Below, in pieces: positions 15,854-24,836 of a stretch of 63,808 bases of DNA. The notes under the pieces were generated by a model, which was given only the letters and a program-made list of their open reading frames with translations, made no database searches and was not told the origin of the DNA. The position numbers were made by a program, and so were the translations under genes. The stretch's first letter is position 1; each line of letters opens with the position of its first letter. The stretch comes from Nitrospira sp. Ga0074138 (lineage in GTDB: Bacteria > Nitrospirota > Nitrospiria > Nitrospirales > Nitrospiraceae): assembly GCA_001464735.1 (NCBI GenBank), contig LNDU01000059.1:1-63808 (forward strand), read 5' to 3'.

Positions 15854-16987
15854 TCAGATTTGATTTCTCCGTTGCGCAAGTTCGGATAAGGCCAGGGCCA
15901 CCGCGTTCTCCCTGGTCAAGGCACCAACGATCGTGACCGGTGTCCCGACAGAAACGCCTTCGAAGAGCATCGCCATATTCGGATTATCGAGCATAATACA
16001 CCCAAGAGTCCGAGCCAACAGTTCATTGTCGGCTCCATGGATCTCGATTTGGCCACCTATGCCTTTGGCCGAGCTGATCCTTCCCAACTTCTTCGCATAG
16101 TTGAATCGCCGTCGATCTTCGGCATTAGGATAATCCAGCGCCAGGGCTCGGTAGAATTGCGTTTGCCCTTGACCGCGCTTATCCGTCACACGATACCGAC
16201 CTTCCGGTGTCGCCCCGTCCCCCTGAACCTGCTTTTCTAGCATGCCATTGAATCCTAACCGGACGGGGTATGATAGCACCCTCCGACCGCTCTTGTAGAG
16301 CATCAATTCTCGGTCGGCCTTGCTCACCACGATGGCCGTTGATTGGTGGATGCGTGACCACTCGATCGTCTGCCTGGCCATCGTCTGCCAAGAGGCGATT
16401 TGGTTCTCGTCGGCATATCGTCCCAATTCTTGACTGAGCAATGCCGTCTGGGCCTTGAGCGCATGATCCGCTTTCTCCGCCGCGTGCATGGCTCGTTGGA
16501 AGTCTTTTTGTTCGAAGAAGGAGCGCGCTTGTTTCACCAGAAGATCCGTTTGAACGACTCTTTCACCTAGGAGGATGCGCCCATCGATCGCTTCGACCCT
16601 CGAGGTAATCACATGAAGCTGTTCTTCAAGGCGAGCCACCGTGGCTTGCGCCGTGCGGTGCTGCGAGGCTTGCCGCTCGTGGAGCTGGGAGACGGTACGT
16701 TCGCTCGTGATGTACAGCCGACGGAGTTCATTCTCAAGATCAGTCGCTTCCCATGGCCATCTGATCAGATCATCGTCTAATTGGACGCGCGCTTTCAGAG
16801 CAACCCATTGGCGGACAAACTGCCTATACTCCTCAGGTGCAGCTTCCGGAGCCCGCAATGCGATCAAGTCTTGGTCGATGGCCTCAAGGGCAACAAGCAG
16901 GTCCGGCGGAACAGCTTGAACACACCCGGCCAAGCAGAGGACGCAGAGAATTACGGCAAGCGTCGTATGTGTCTGGTCAAGCGCCAT
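15854..16987 (-). CDS. Lipoprotein with YafK/DpaA-like L,D-transpeptidase domain
   Basis: 377-aa lipoprotein: signal peptide with lipobox CLAGC near residue 22. Residues 90-220 are a long helical, probably coiled-coil region (TVSQLHERQASQHRTAQATV to KADHALKAQTALLSQELG). The C-terminal third is a YkuD-superfamily domain: AIVVSKADRELMLYKSG, the catalytic His in IEIHGADNE and a Cys in RTLGCIMLDN near 330. The typical (S/T)HGCxR signature is replaced by TLGCIML, as in YafK/DpaA enzymes, which cut Braun-lipoprotein-type links rather than form crosslinks. The assignment to that branch is inference. It sits between the lipoprotein at 16996 and the YkuD gene at 15205. Confidence 0.85.
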   Translation of the reverse strand: MALDQTHTTLAVILCVLCLAGCVQAVPPDLLVALEAIDQDLIALRAPEAAPEEYRQFVRQWVALKARVQLDDDLIRWPWEATDLENELRRLYITSERTVSQLHERQASQHRTAQATVARLEEQLHVITSRVEAIDGRILLGERVVQTDLLVKQARSFFEQKDFQRAMHAAEKADHALKAQTALLSQELGRYADENQIASWQTMARQTIEWSRIHQSTAIVVSKADRELMLYKSGRRVLSYPVRLGFNGMLEKQVQGDGATPEGRYRVTDKRGQGQTQFYRALALDYPNAEDRRRFNYAKKLGRISSAKGIGGQIEIHGADNELLARTLGCIMLDNPNMAMLFEGVSVGTPVTIVGALTRENAVALALSELAQRRNQI

Positions 16988-16995
16988 GCCGTGCG

Positions 16996-17607
16996 TTATC
17001 TTTTCCTCGGAGATCTTCCTTTGCCCACCTTCGCGAGCGCGTGCTGTATTTCAGTTGACACTCCTTGGCTCATGTCGTGAATGGCCTTCGCCTGGGTTTG
17101 AGCAGCCGGATAATCTTCTTTGTCGATCGATGCCTGAACCTGTTTTAGTAACGACTTGAGCCCGTCTACGTCGTTCCTGATGGCCTCCACCGCGGCGCGA
17201 TCCTTTCCAACCGGTGCCTTGGCAACCAAATCTTGCGTGGCTTTCACTGCCTCTTCGGCGACTTGTTGAGCTTGTAAAGCGGCTGCCTTCGCCTCTTCCT
17301 TCTTTAGAGTCGCGGCCGTTTTGATCCGTTCACTATCAGCTTTGGCTGAGGCAGACAATTGTTGGGCCTTGCCATAGTCTCGAAAGAGTGTGAATTTTTC
17401 ATCCTGATCGGTGACTTCTTTCCGCAATGCGGTAAGGGTACCTTCCAGCTTGGCATACTCTTCAGCGCTATAGGTGGCCGCGCCGCTTTCCTGTGCATCT
17501 TTAAGGGCCTTTTCCGCTTCCTGGATCTCCTGGGTGGGAGGTTCCGCACATCCAGCAATCATAATGAGAGTCAAGGCAAGGGAGACAAAGGATGCTGTTC
17601 TCAACAT
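16996..17607 (-). CDS. Coiled-coil lipoprotein (DUF4398-like)
   Basis: 203-aa lipoprotein: signal peptide MLRTASFVSLALTLIMIAGC with the lipobox Cys at about 20. The mature chain is almost wholly helical and charged with an Ala/Lys/Glu heptad pattern (EAEKALKDAQESGAATYSAE, KKEEAKAAALQAQQVAEEAV), resembling DUF4398 proteins. Such proteins are periplasmic scaffolds or spacers. It is the first gene of the envelope operon; the next gene, itself a lipoprotein with a helical stalk, begins 8 bases later. AAGGAGG precedes the ATG. The function may be to position the transpeptidase-like partners. Confidence 0.8.
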   Translation of the reverse strand: MLRTASFVSLALTLIMIAGCAEPPTQEIQEAEKALKDAQESGAATYSAEEYAKLEGTLTALRKEVTDQDEKFTLFRDYGKAQQLSASAKADSERIKTAATLKKEEAKAAALQAQQVAEEAVKATQDLVAKAPVGKDRAAVEAIRNDVDGLKSLLKQVQASIDKEDYPAAQTQAKAIHDMSQGVSTEIQHALAKVGKGRSPRKR

Positions 17608-17999
17608 AACGAAGAATCCTCCTTACAGGTTCTATCGATCGATTCGGTCAATCCAACTGTGCTTGCATTCATCCTAAGCGTAGCAGTGCCCGATCCGACG
17701 CCGGTGCTACCCCTCGAATACTCTAGAGATTCTTGTACAATAGCTGCGCTAGCTTACCAGAGTACAGCCTTTCCGCATACTAGCACGTCCAAAGCATGCA
17801 GCAAGCTCAGTGCCACCGATAGTTGTCGTTATCAGGTAACAATTCTATCTGTTTCGAATAGTTATGGTGACTTTGATGATACCGTGACACCTGACTTTGT
17901 GGCACTCTGGTGGTCAGAAGCAAAAGTGCCTCAATCACTATAGGATATTTAAGGATTGAAGCCGGGCGTACCGACCCGATCGCTGGAGGCAACCTGAAA

Positions 18000-18028
18000 T
18001 TGACAGGCCCACATGCCTCCCCTATAAT
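18000..18028 (+). promoter_or_regulatory. Perfect-consensus sigma-70 promoter of rpmH
   Basis: TTGACA (18000-18005) and TATAAT (18023-18028) are separated by exactly 17 bases: the full consensus. It lies 52 bases upstream of the rpmH ATG and presumably drives the rpmH-rnpA-yidD-yidC run. The rest of the 472-base gap 17608-17999 holds the start region of the divergent lipoprotein gene and nothing else I can name. I saw no TTATCCACA DnaA boxes there. Confidence 0.9.
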
Positions 18029-18079
18029 TCACCGTTCATTTGAACCGACTATTCAAAGAGAGAGAACGGAAAGGGGACT

Positions 18080-18217
18080 ATGTCTTTTACATCTCAGCAG
18101 CCGTCAAACTTAAAAAAGAAGCGTGAGCACGGGTTTAGAAAGCGTATGAGCACCAAGAACGGACGCAAGGTGCTGGCCCGCCGGAGGGCTAAGGGACGAG
18201 CTCGGTTGACTGTCTAG
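18080..18217 (+). CDS. rpmH: 50S ribosomal protein L34
   Basis: 45-aa ribosomal protein L34, too short for routine ORF listing. The sequence contains the diagnostic [20 protein letters not shown] and KGRARLTV ending. It has about ten extra residues ([10 protein letters not shown]) before the usual KKKREHGF core. GGGGA lies just before the ATG. First gene after the consensus promoter and directly upstream of rnpA, as in most bacteria. Confidence 0.97.
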   Translation: MSFTSQQPSNLKKKREHGFRKRMSTKNGRKVLARRRAKGRARLTV

Positions 18218-18329
18218 GCACATCGTGTTGGATCGGCAGGTGTCCTTCGGGTCGCTCTCCAATTCTCTCGCGTTGCTGTTGAGCCTGCGCTCGCCTACCA
18301 GCTAGAGTCTTCTCCGGGATCTTGAACGG

Positions 18330-18728
18330 ATGGGATGCGGCGAAGAAACACCTCATTGTCCAATGACACCGAAAGCGCACAGAGGCGAGAGCATTTTCTT
18401 GTGCAACAGCCGTGAAATTCAGATCGTCAAGCAACAGGGCCGCCGAATTTCAACCGGGTTCTTCAATCTCTTGGCTCACAAGATGGATGATGCCCCGAGT
18501 CGTGTCGGAATTATCGTGGGAAAGCGATTTGGGAATGCCGTCCGACGCAATCGGGCTAAACGAGTCTTTCGTGAACTAGTAAGGCAATTACATCCGGACT
18601 TGGTTCCGGGCCGAGGACTTCTCGTGTTTCCAAAGCGAGACGCACTGTTGCAATCCCATGAGGGCTTGGTCCAAGCCTGGAGGACGTCGCTTGAACGCCT
18701 GCATCTTCTTCGAGTAAGGGCCTATTGA
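18330..18728 (+). CDS. rnpA: Ribonuclease P protein component
   Basis: Protein subunit of RNase P, which with the catalytic RNA matures tRNA 5' ends. The RNR signature GKRFGNAVRRNRAKRVFREL is intact (about residues 64-83), preceded by the aromatic-rich NSREIQIVKQQGRRISTGFF strand region. The start is uncertain: ATG 18330 gives 132 aa, ATG 18363 gives 121 aa, closer to the usual 110-125. Neither has a clear ribosome site. yidD begins 1 base after its stop. Confidence 0.93.
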   Translation: MGCGEETPHCPMTPKAHRGESIFLCNSREIQIVKQQGRRISTGFFNLLAHKMDDAPSRVGIIVGKRFGNAVRRNRAKRVFRELVRQLHPDLVPGRGLLVFPKRDALLQSHEGLVQAWRTSLERLHLLRVRAY

Positions 18729-18729
18729 T

Positions 18730-18939
18730 ATGCGATCCCTGTGTCTGTGGCTGATTCAAGGGTACCGCATGGTGATTTCCCCTTTGTACGGTCGCACATG
18801 CCGATTCGACCCCAGTTGTTCCCAATACGCCTCGGATGCGATCACGAAATATGGAGCATTGCGGGGGTTTGGCTTAACCATCCTCCGGCTTTTGAAATGT
18901 CACCCCTTCCATCCCGGCGGAGAAGACCCGGTCAAGTAG
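18730..18939 (+). CDS. yidD: Membrane protein insertion efficiency factor YidD
   Basis: 69-aa YidD protein. It carries the invariant YRMVISPLYGRTCRFDPSCS and SQYASDAITKYGALRG, and ends HPFHPGGEDPVK. The N-terminal amphipathic helix (LCLWLIQGYRMVI) associates with the inner membrane. It helps YidC-dependent insertion. The gene is in its conserved place between rnpA and yidC. Confidence 0.96.
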   Translation: MRSLCLWLIQGYRMVISPLYGRTCRFDPSCSQYASDAITKYGALRGFGLTILRLLKCHPFHPGGEDPVK

Positions 18940-18977
18940 AGACGATCACCTCTTTTTAAAGAAAGCATAGCCTCTTC

Positions 18978-20666
18978 ATGGAAAAGCGCGTCATCGTGTT
19001 CTTGTTTATCTCTCTTGGGATTATCTTCGGGTACGAGTACGTGCTCAAGGAGCTGGGCCTGCTGCCTGAGCCGACCATCTCAGAACCGGCCGAGCCTTCC
19101 GTGAGCGAGACGCCTCCAGCGAGCACAAGCTCTGGTTCTCCAACTTCAAGCGCTCCCGCGACCAAAGAACCTGTGTCGCTCACTCCTTCAGGCAAGGAGG
19201 CTGGGGTTCAAGAGCCACGTAGAGAAGCCGCCGCAGTGGACATCGAGGTGGAGACGGATCTCTATCGGGCTAAATTCACGACCCGTGGGGCTGCACTAAC
19301 GAGCTGGGAACTCAAACGCTATCGCAGCAGTTCCGATGAAAAGTCCCTCGTGCAACTCGTACGACAACGCGGCAAGTTTGCCGAGCCCTTGACGATCACA
19401 GTGGATGACACTTCTCATTCAAAAGAATTAAGCGAGGGGATCTACAGGGTCGAAAAGGACTTTACGACATTGGACCAGAGCCACCCCACAGGCCATATAA
19501 CGTTTTCGTACAGTAATCCAGCAACCGGCGTGCGGCTGGAAAAGCAACTGACTTTTCACACCGAGAGCTATGTTGTCGACATCGCGCTGAAATCCAACGG
19601 GCTCGCAGAAGCAGTGAAACTGGGATTGGGGACGAATTTTGGGGTTGTTGATTGGGGAGAAGGGTTTATCGGTTCTATCGGAGCGGCGTCGCTTATTGAC
19701 GATAAGATTGAACATGATATGCCCGAATCCGACACTGAGCTCAAGGGCCCTGTGAAATGGGTCGCGCTACAAGATAAGTATTTCATTTCTGCACTTATTC
19801 CAAAGGCTAGTGCGTCCGCTTGGCCCAAGAAGCAAGGAGACAAACTTGTCTCCACCGCGGTTCGTTTGGCGGTCGATCCCTCCGGAGCGCCTCTAGAACT
19901 ACAGCTATTTGCCGGCCCTAAGGAGTTTGACACGCTTCAGAGTCTGCAAATTAGGCTCGAAGATACCATCGATTTTGGGTGGTTCCTTTTTGGGAGCTGG
20001 GACACGGTCAGGGCCGTGGCCAAGCCCATCTTTTCCGTGCTGCGTTATATCAATAGCTATACGCATAATTATGGGCTGACGATCATCCTCCTCACCATCA
20101 TCATCAAGGTGTTGTTTATCCCCTTGCAATATAAAAGTTACACGTCGATGAAGAAGATGCAGGGCATCCAGCCGAAAGTGGCAGCTGTCCAAGAAAAATT
20201 CAAGGACGATCGTGACCGTTTGAACAAGGAACTTATCAAGCTGTACCGGGATCACAAAGTCAATCCCGTGGGTGGCTGTCTCCCGATGTTATTGCAAATG
20301 CCGGTATTCGTGTCGCTGTTCAATATTCTGTACATGACGATCGATTTGCGCCAAGCTCCGTTGGGGCTGTGGATCACCGATTTGTCGCTTCAGGATCCCT
20401 ACTATATTCTGCCGATCATCATGGGAATCAGCATGATGGTGATGCAAAAGATTCAACCGACGACCATGGACCCGACTCAGGCAAAGATGATGTTGATGTT
20501 GCCGGTGGCCATGACATTCCTGTTCGTCAATTTTCCTGCCGGTCTCGTGTTGTATTGGTTGACTAATAACGTGCTCAGCATTGTGCAACAATTCGTGACG
20601 GATCACCTTTTCTTTCGAACTCCCACCACAGCACTGACGACGGACGAACAAGGTGGCAAGAAATGA
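18978..20666 (+). CDS. yidC: Membrane protein insertase YidC
   Basis: 562-aa YidC/Oxa1 insertase, full Gram-negative type. N-terminal TM helix (VIVFLFISLGIIFGYEYVL, 5-23), Pro/Ser-rich linker to about 75, periplasmic beta domain about 80-330, then the core: HNYGLTIILLTIIIKVLFIP (TM2, about 357-376), cytoplasmic coiled-coil hairpin, VNPVGGCLPMLLQMPVFVSL (TM3), and later TMs with YWLTNNVLSIVQQ. It inserts membrane proteins alone or with SecYEG. Polar C-terminus ends EQGGKK. The jag gene often found after yidC is absent. Confidence 0.97.
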   Translation: MEKRVIVFLFISLGIIFGYEYVLKELGLLPEPTISEPAEPSVSETPPASTSSGSPTSSAPATKEPVSLTPSGKEAGVQEPRREAAAVDIEVETDLYRAKFTTRGAALTSWELKRYRSSSDEKSLVQLVRQRGKFAEPLTITVDDTSHSKELSEGIYRVEKDFTTLDQSHPTGHITFSYSNPATGVRLEKQLTFHTESYVVDIALKSNGLAEAVKLGLGTNFGVVDWGEGFIGSIGAASLIDDKIEHDMPESDTELKGPVKWVALQDKYFISALIPKASASAWPKKQGDKLVSTAVRLAVDPSGAPLELQLFAGPKEFDTLQSLQIRLEDTIDFGWFLFGSWDTVRAVAKPIFSVLRYINSYTHNYGLTIILLTIIIKVLFIPLQYKSYTSMKKMQGIQPKVAAVQEKFKDDRDRLNKELIKLYRDHKVNPVGGCLPMLLQMPVFVSLFNILYMTIDLRQAPLGLWITDLSLQDPYYILPIIMGISMMVMQKIQPTTMDPTQAKMMLMLPVAMTFLFVNFPAGLVLYWLTNNVLSIVQQFVTDHLFFRTPTTALTTDEQGGKK

Positions 20667-20717
20667 TACTCGGTCGATTTCGTTCGATGTGACGGATCCT
20701 CACGAACGTGTGTGAAC

Positions 20718-22169
20718 ATGCCAACTGTCGGAACGCCCGAGGATACGATTTGTGCAATTGCCACTCCTGCAGGTGAGGGAGGTATTGGTATTGTTCGAAT
20801 AAGCGGGCCGCATGCTGTTGACATCACGAACCATGTGGTTCGGCTGCGCTCCAAGAGATCGCTTCATAGCCTCGCTTCTCATACACTGTACCTAGCCGAT
20901 ATTCTCTTTCCGCCGGCTCCTTCAAGCAGTAGCCATTCAGGTTTCACGCCAAGTCAGTTGACCGAGCAGATACTTGACGAAGGCCTGGTAGTCTATATGA
21001 AGGCCCCTCGATCGTTTACCGCGGAGGACGTGGTGGAGATCCACTGCCACGGAAATGGGCTCGTCCTGCAACGAGTCTGTCAGGCTTGCATCGTTGCTGG
21101 AGCCCGACTCGCACAGGCAGGAGAGTTTACGAAACGAGCCTTCTTGAACGGCCGCTTGGATTTGTCTCAGGCTGAGGCTGTGCTGGACACCATCAGGGCC
21201 AAGTCCGAACTGAGCCTCAAATTGGCACAACGCCAACTCCGCGGCGAACTGGCGCAACAGGTCTATCGGCTGCGCACTGAACTCGTAAGGCTGCTGGCCC
21301 ACCTAGAAGCAGGGATCGACTTCGCAGACGAAGATATTGCGTTCGTCCGTCGCGAGGAGATGATCGGCTCTCTTCAGGAGACACTGAATCACGTTCGGCG
21401 AATGTTGGAGACTGCCGAGACGGGACGGGTCCTGCGCGAGGGTGTCCGCGTGGTCATTGCCGGGGAGCCTAATGTCGGTAAGTCGAGTTTGCTAAATTGT
21501 TTACTCCGTGAGGATCGAGCGATTGTGACCGATATCCCCGGTACGACTCGTGACATTATTGAAGAGTCGATCATCTGGCTCGGTTTGCGAATCACATTGG
21601 TCGATACCGCTGGGCTGCGTGATACCACCGACCTCGTTGAACAGGAAGGTATCCGTCGCTCCATCGAAGCTCAAGACCAGGCGGATATCGTCTTGTATGT
21701 CTTGGATGCTACTCAACTGACACAGATGGATCTGAGCAACCTCCGTTCCCCCACCCTTCAGCCTGAACATTTACTTGTCATTAACAAAATCGATCTTTGT
21801 GACGCAGGATTGGTAGAACGGGTGACCCACGCACTGCGCGCTCATACACCGTGCAAGATTCTTCCCATTTCTTCTCAAACAGGTGAGGGACTTGAAGGCT
21901 TAAAGTCCGTTATTCAATTACAATTTGTGAACCCGTCCTTTGAACCTCGGGAGGGTGTTGTTGTCACTCACGTTCGGCATCGGGTGGCGCTCGAGCGTGC
22001 GGAGGCATCACTCAAAGAAGCACTGGCCTCGGTCCAACAAGGCCTAGAGCCAGAATTTGTTGCTGTCGATCTCCGTGGGGCGGCTGATGCACTGGGCGAG
22101 ATTGTTGGAACTATTACGTCTGACGAAGTGTTGGATGAGATTTTTTCCGAGTTTTGTATCGGCAAGTAG
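20718..22169 (+). CDS. mnmE: tRNA modification GTPase MnmE
   Basis: 483-aa potassium-activated GTPase that with MnmG installs the cmnm5 group on U34 of certain tRNAs. N-terminal tetrahydrofolate-binding domain ([20 protein letters not shown], 12-30), helical domain, G domain with P-loop GEPNVGKSS at residues 249-257, switch [21 protein letters not shown]-terminus has the diagnostic FCIGK with the catalytic Cys. Start ATG 20718 is chosen; a GTG two codons earlier is equally possible. mnmG follows after 14 bases. Confidence 0.97.
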   Translation: MPTVGTPEDTICAIATPAGEGGIGIVRISGPHAVDITNHVVRLRSKRSLHSLASHTLYLADILFPPAPSSSSHSGFTPSQLTEQILDEGLVVYMKAPRSFTAEDVVEIHCHGNGLVLQRVCQACIVAGARLAQAGEFTKRAFLNGRLDLSQAEAVLDTIRAKSELSLKLAQRQLRGELAQQVYRLRTELVRLLAHLEAGIDFADEDIAFVRREEMIGSLQETLNHVRRMLETAETGRVLREGVRVVIAGEPNVGKSSLLNCLLREDRAIVTDIPGTTRDIIEESIIWLGLRITLVDTAGLRDTTDLVEQEGIRRSIEAQDQADIVLYVLDATQLTQMDLSNLRSPTLQPEHLLVINKIDLCDAGLVERVTHALRAHTPCKILPISSQTGEGLEGLKSVIQLQFVNPSFEPREGVVVTHVRHRVALERAEASLKEALASVQQGLEPEFVAVDLRGAADALGEIVGTITSDEVLDEIFSEFCIGK

Positions 22170-22183
22170 AGGTAGGAGTGGCC

Positions 22184-24070
22184 ATGGCATTTGACGTCAT
22201 CGTTGTGGGAGGCGGTCATGCTGGCTGCGAAGCCGCCCTGGCTGCGGCCCGAATGGGTGCGAACACCTTGCTGCTCACGATAGAGCTGAGCCGAATTGCA
22301 CAGATGTCTTGTAATCCCGCAATCGGAGGGATCGCCAAAGGACACCTCGTGAAGGAAATCGACGCCCTCGGCGGTGAGATGGGACGGAATACAGATCGCT
22401 CCGGAATTCAATTTCGATTCATTAACACAAGCAAAGGTCCCGCAGTGCGTGCGTTGCGCGCCCAATGCGACAAATCGCTATATCGTATGGCGATGCAGGA
22501 AACGATGATCTCGCAAGAGCATCTGACGCTTGCGGAAGGAGTGGTGGACCGACTACTCGTGGCCGGAGGTGCGGTCACCGGGATTGTAACGGGCTCAGGC
22601 GAGAGGATTGATGCCAAGGCAGTCATACTGACATCAGGTACTTTCCTTAAGGGTCTTATCCATATCGGTCTCATCCATTTCCCAGCTGGTCGCGCCGGAG
22701 AAGCTTCAGCCGAACACCTTTCGGATTGTATGCGGGACCTTGGATTTGAAGTTGGTCGGCTCAAGACCGGGACCCCTCCACGACTGGACAAGGCGACGAT
22801 CGATTTCTCGGTGATGATTCCCCAGCCCGGTGATTCCCCTCCCCCTCCCTTCTCCTATCGGACTCAACACATCACGACCAGACAAGTGCTCTGCCATTTG
22901 ACCTATACCAATCGAGAGACACATGACATTATTCAAAAGAATCTCGATCGCTCCCCTCTGTATAGCGGTGTCATCGAATCTACTGGCCCTCGGTACTGTC
23001 CATCCATCGAGGATAAGATCGTGCGTTTTGCGGAGAAAGAACGTCACCAGATTTTCATTGAACCCGAAGGGCTAGACTCGATCGAATTTTATCCGAACGG
23101 TATTTCAACTAGCCTACCGGTTGATGTCCAGGCCGCCATGCTGAAAACAATCCCTGGATTAGAACAGGCCAAAATACTCAAACCTGGCTATGCAATTGAG
23201 TACGATTATTTCCCCCCTCGCCAGCTCTACCGAACACTTGAAACAAAGCAGGTCGCTGGCCTCTATCACGCTGGACAAATCAATGGGACGTCCGGGTATG
23301 AAGAAGCAGCGGCGCAGGGCTTGGCTGCTGGTATCAATGCCGTTCTGAAGTTGAAAGGCCAACCTCCTCTCATCCTGGACAGATCCCAAGCCTATATTGG
23401 CGTACTCATCGATGATCTCATTACAAAAGATGCCTACGAACCGTATCGAATGTTTACCTCGCGAGCCGAGTATCGATTGCTCCTCCGCCACAACAACGCA
23501 GACCTTCGGCTTATGCCAGTTGGATATGACCTCGGTTTGATTCCAGATGAAGCATACGAGAGGTTTTTGCGGAAGAGACGTTTGATTGAGGTGGAGATCG
23601 AGCATCTGAACACGGCCAGACCATCATTCACTGAAGGCATCCGTTTGCAAACAAAGGGCACCTATCTCGAAAATGCCTCGCCTTCCATGACCATGGCACA
23701 GCTTCTTCGCCGGCAAGAAGCGAGTTATCAAGAACTCCTAGAAGCATTTGGGATGCCGGTCATTCCAGAGGTTGAAATTGGTGAAGAAGTCGAGCTCCAA
23801 ATCAAGTACGAAGGCTATGTACGCCGGCAGATCCAGCAAGTGGAGAAATTCAAGAAGCTTGAGCAGAAATTGATTCCTTACACGTTCGATTACAATTCTA
23901 TTTCCGGATTTTCCAGGGAGGTTCGAGAGAAGTTCAATAGAGTAAGACCGGAGACAGTGGGGCAGGCATCGAGAATATCTGGGGTGACTCCGGCTGCCAT
24001 ATCCTTACTTCTGGTTGCATTAGAAAAAAGTAGGCGTCAGCTTCCTCCTATACAACACGGAATTTCATGA
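22184..24070 (+). CDS. mnmG: tRNA modification enzyme MnmG (GidA)
   Basis: 628-aa FAD protein, partner of MnmE in wobble uridine modification. Residues 4-18 hold the dinucleotide fold [15 protein letters not shown]. Next come [19 protein letters not shown] (family signature 1), [10 protein letters not shown], the [17 protein letters not shown] signature 2 (about 366-382), and the C-terminal [20 protein letters not shown] helical domain that binds MnmE and tRNA. The ATG at 22184 has AGGTAGGAG just upstream. A longer opening to 22154 would overlap mnmE and is rejected. Confidence 0.97.
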   Translation: MAFDVIVVGGGHAGCEAALAAARMGANTLLLTIELSRIAQMSCNPAIGGIAKGHLVKEIDALGGEMGRNTDRSGIQFRFINTSKGPAVRALRAQCDKSLYRMAMQETMISQEHLTLAEGVVDRLLVAGGAVTGIVTGSGERIDAKAVILTSGTFLKGLIHIGLIHFPAGRAGEASAEHLSDCMRDLGFEVGRLKTGTPPRLDKATIDFSVMIPQPGDSPPPPFSYRTQHITTRQVLCHLTYTNRETHDIIQKNLDRSPLYSGVIESTGPRYCPSIEDKIVRFAEKERHQIFIEPEGLDSIEFYPNGISTSLPVDVQAAMLKTIPGLEQAKILKPGYAIEYDYFPPRQLYRTLETKQVAGLYHAGQINGTSGYEEAAAQGLAAGINAVLKLKGQPPLILDRSQAYIGVLIDDLITKDAYEPYRMFTSRAEYRLLLRHNNADLRLMPVGYDLGLIPDEAYERFLRKRRLIEVEIEHLNTARPSFTEGIRLQTKGTYLENASPSMTMAQLLRRQEASYQELLEAFGMPVIPEVEIGEEVELQIKYEGYVRRQIQQVEKFKKLEQKLIPYTFDYNSISGFSREVREKFNRVRPETVGQASRISGVTPAAISLLLVALEKSRRQLPPIQHGIS

Positions 24071-24121
24071 AATTCCATCGAATCAACCTTTCCTATTGAC
24101 CTCGCTCAAGCATCAGCGTAA

Positions 24122-24781
24122 TTGTTCCACGTGGAACAACCGAGTTCGCCATCATTACTGCTACAGGAAAGTTCGGCTGAAATTGGCGTTCCACTCAGTA
24201 CCAAACAGATTCAACAGTTCATTGTGTATCTTGAGCAGCTCCAGCTCTGGAATCAATCATTCAACCTCACCAGCATCACTTTACATGATGAAATTATCAT
24301 CAAACACTTTGTTGACTCTCTTGCCGCGCTCCGAGCTGAAGACATTAAGGTTGGGGCCAAACTTCTTGACGTTGGGACCGGAGCTGGACTTCCTGGAATT
24401 CCTTTAAAAATAGCTAGATTAGACATAAATCTGACTCTCGTTGAGCCGGTGGCAAAGAAGGTTTCCTTCCTTCGTTTCATCATCGGTCTTCTTCGACTTG
24501 AAAATGTTGACATATTCGACGGTACTCTGGAGAGATTCCTGAGCGAACGCATGCCATACGGATCGTTTGACTACTTGGCTACTCGTGCTTTGAAACATGA
24601 TTTGATTCTGAAATATGGACAGAAGCTCCTTCGACAAGGTGGAAAAGCCATCTTGTACTCATCACAACAGATTCCCCCTTCTGATCTTTCTTCCAACTGG
24701 TCATTATCGTGTGAACACACTTTTCAACTTCAAAAAGGATATGGGCATAGAGTTGTATCTGTTGTTATGCCTTCAGTCTAA
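24122..24781 (+). CDS. rsmG: 16S rRNA (guanine-527-N7) methyltransferase RsmG
   Basis: 219-aa GidB/RsmG methylating G527 of 16S rRNA. SAM-binding motif I is KLLDVGTGAGLPGIPLKI (about 80-97), followed by LTLVEPVAKKVSFLRFI and the catalytic-region phrase FDYLATRAL. The only sensible start is TTG 24122, which lies in a parS palindrome, so the first residues MFHVEQ are parS-encoded. No other in-frame start exists before the conserved domain. The following parA leader carries a second parS. Confidence 0.95.
   Translation: MFHVEQPSSPSLLLQESSAEIGVPLSTKQIQQFIVYLEQLQLWNQSFNLTSITLHDEIIIKHFVDSLAALRAEDIKVGAKLLDVGTGAGLPGIPLKIARLDINLTLVEPVAKKVSFLRFIIGLLRLENVDIFDGTLERFLSERMPYGSFDYLATRALKHDLILKYGQKLLRQGGKAILYSSQQIPPSDLSSNWSLSCEHTFQLQKGYGHRVVSVVMPSV
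24123..24138. promoter_or_regulatory. parS centromere site 1
   Basis: TGTTCCACGTGGAACA is a perfect 16-bp palindrome and matches the chromosomal parS consensus bound by ParB. It overlaps the start of rsmG and so is both ParB-binding site and coding DNA. ParB nucleates here and spreads; ParA then moves the origin region. Confidence 0.95.
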
Positions 24782-24798
24782 ATGAATCACACGCTTGG

Positions 24799-24814
24799 TG
24801 TTCCACGTGGAACA
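24799..24814. promoter_or_regulatory. parS centromere site 2
   Basis: A second exact copy of TGTTCCACGTGGAACA lies 676 bases from the first, in the 55-base gap between rsmG and parA, just 23 bases before the parA ATG. In this position bound ParB could also affect parA expression. Two sites this close mark the origin-proximal domain. Confidence 0.95.
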
Positions 24815-24836
24815 ATTCTCTGGTAGGAGCTCCTCG

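Noticed and set aside
17608..17999. Possible replication origin between the lipoprotein gene and rpmH
   Set aside because: No DnaA-box cluster and no AT-rich unwinding-type repeats could be found. Only the rpmH promoter is convincing.
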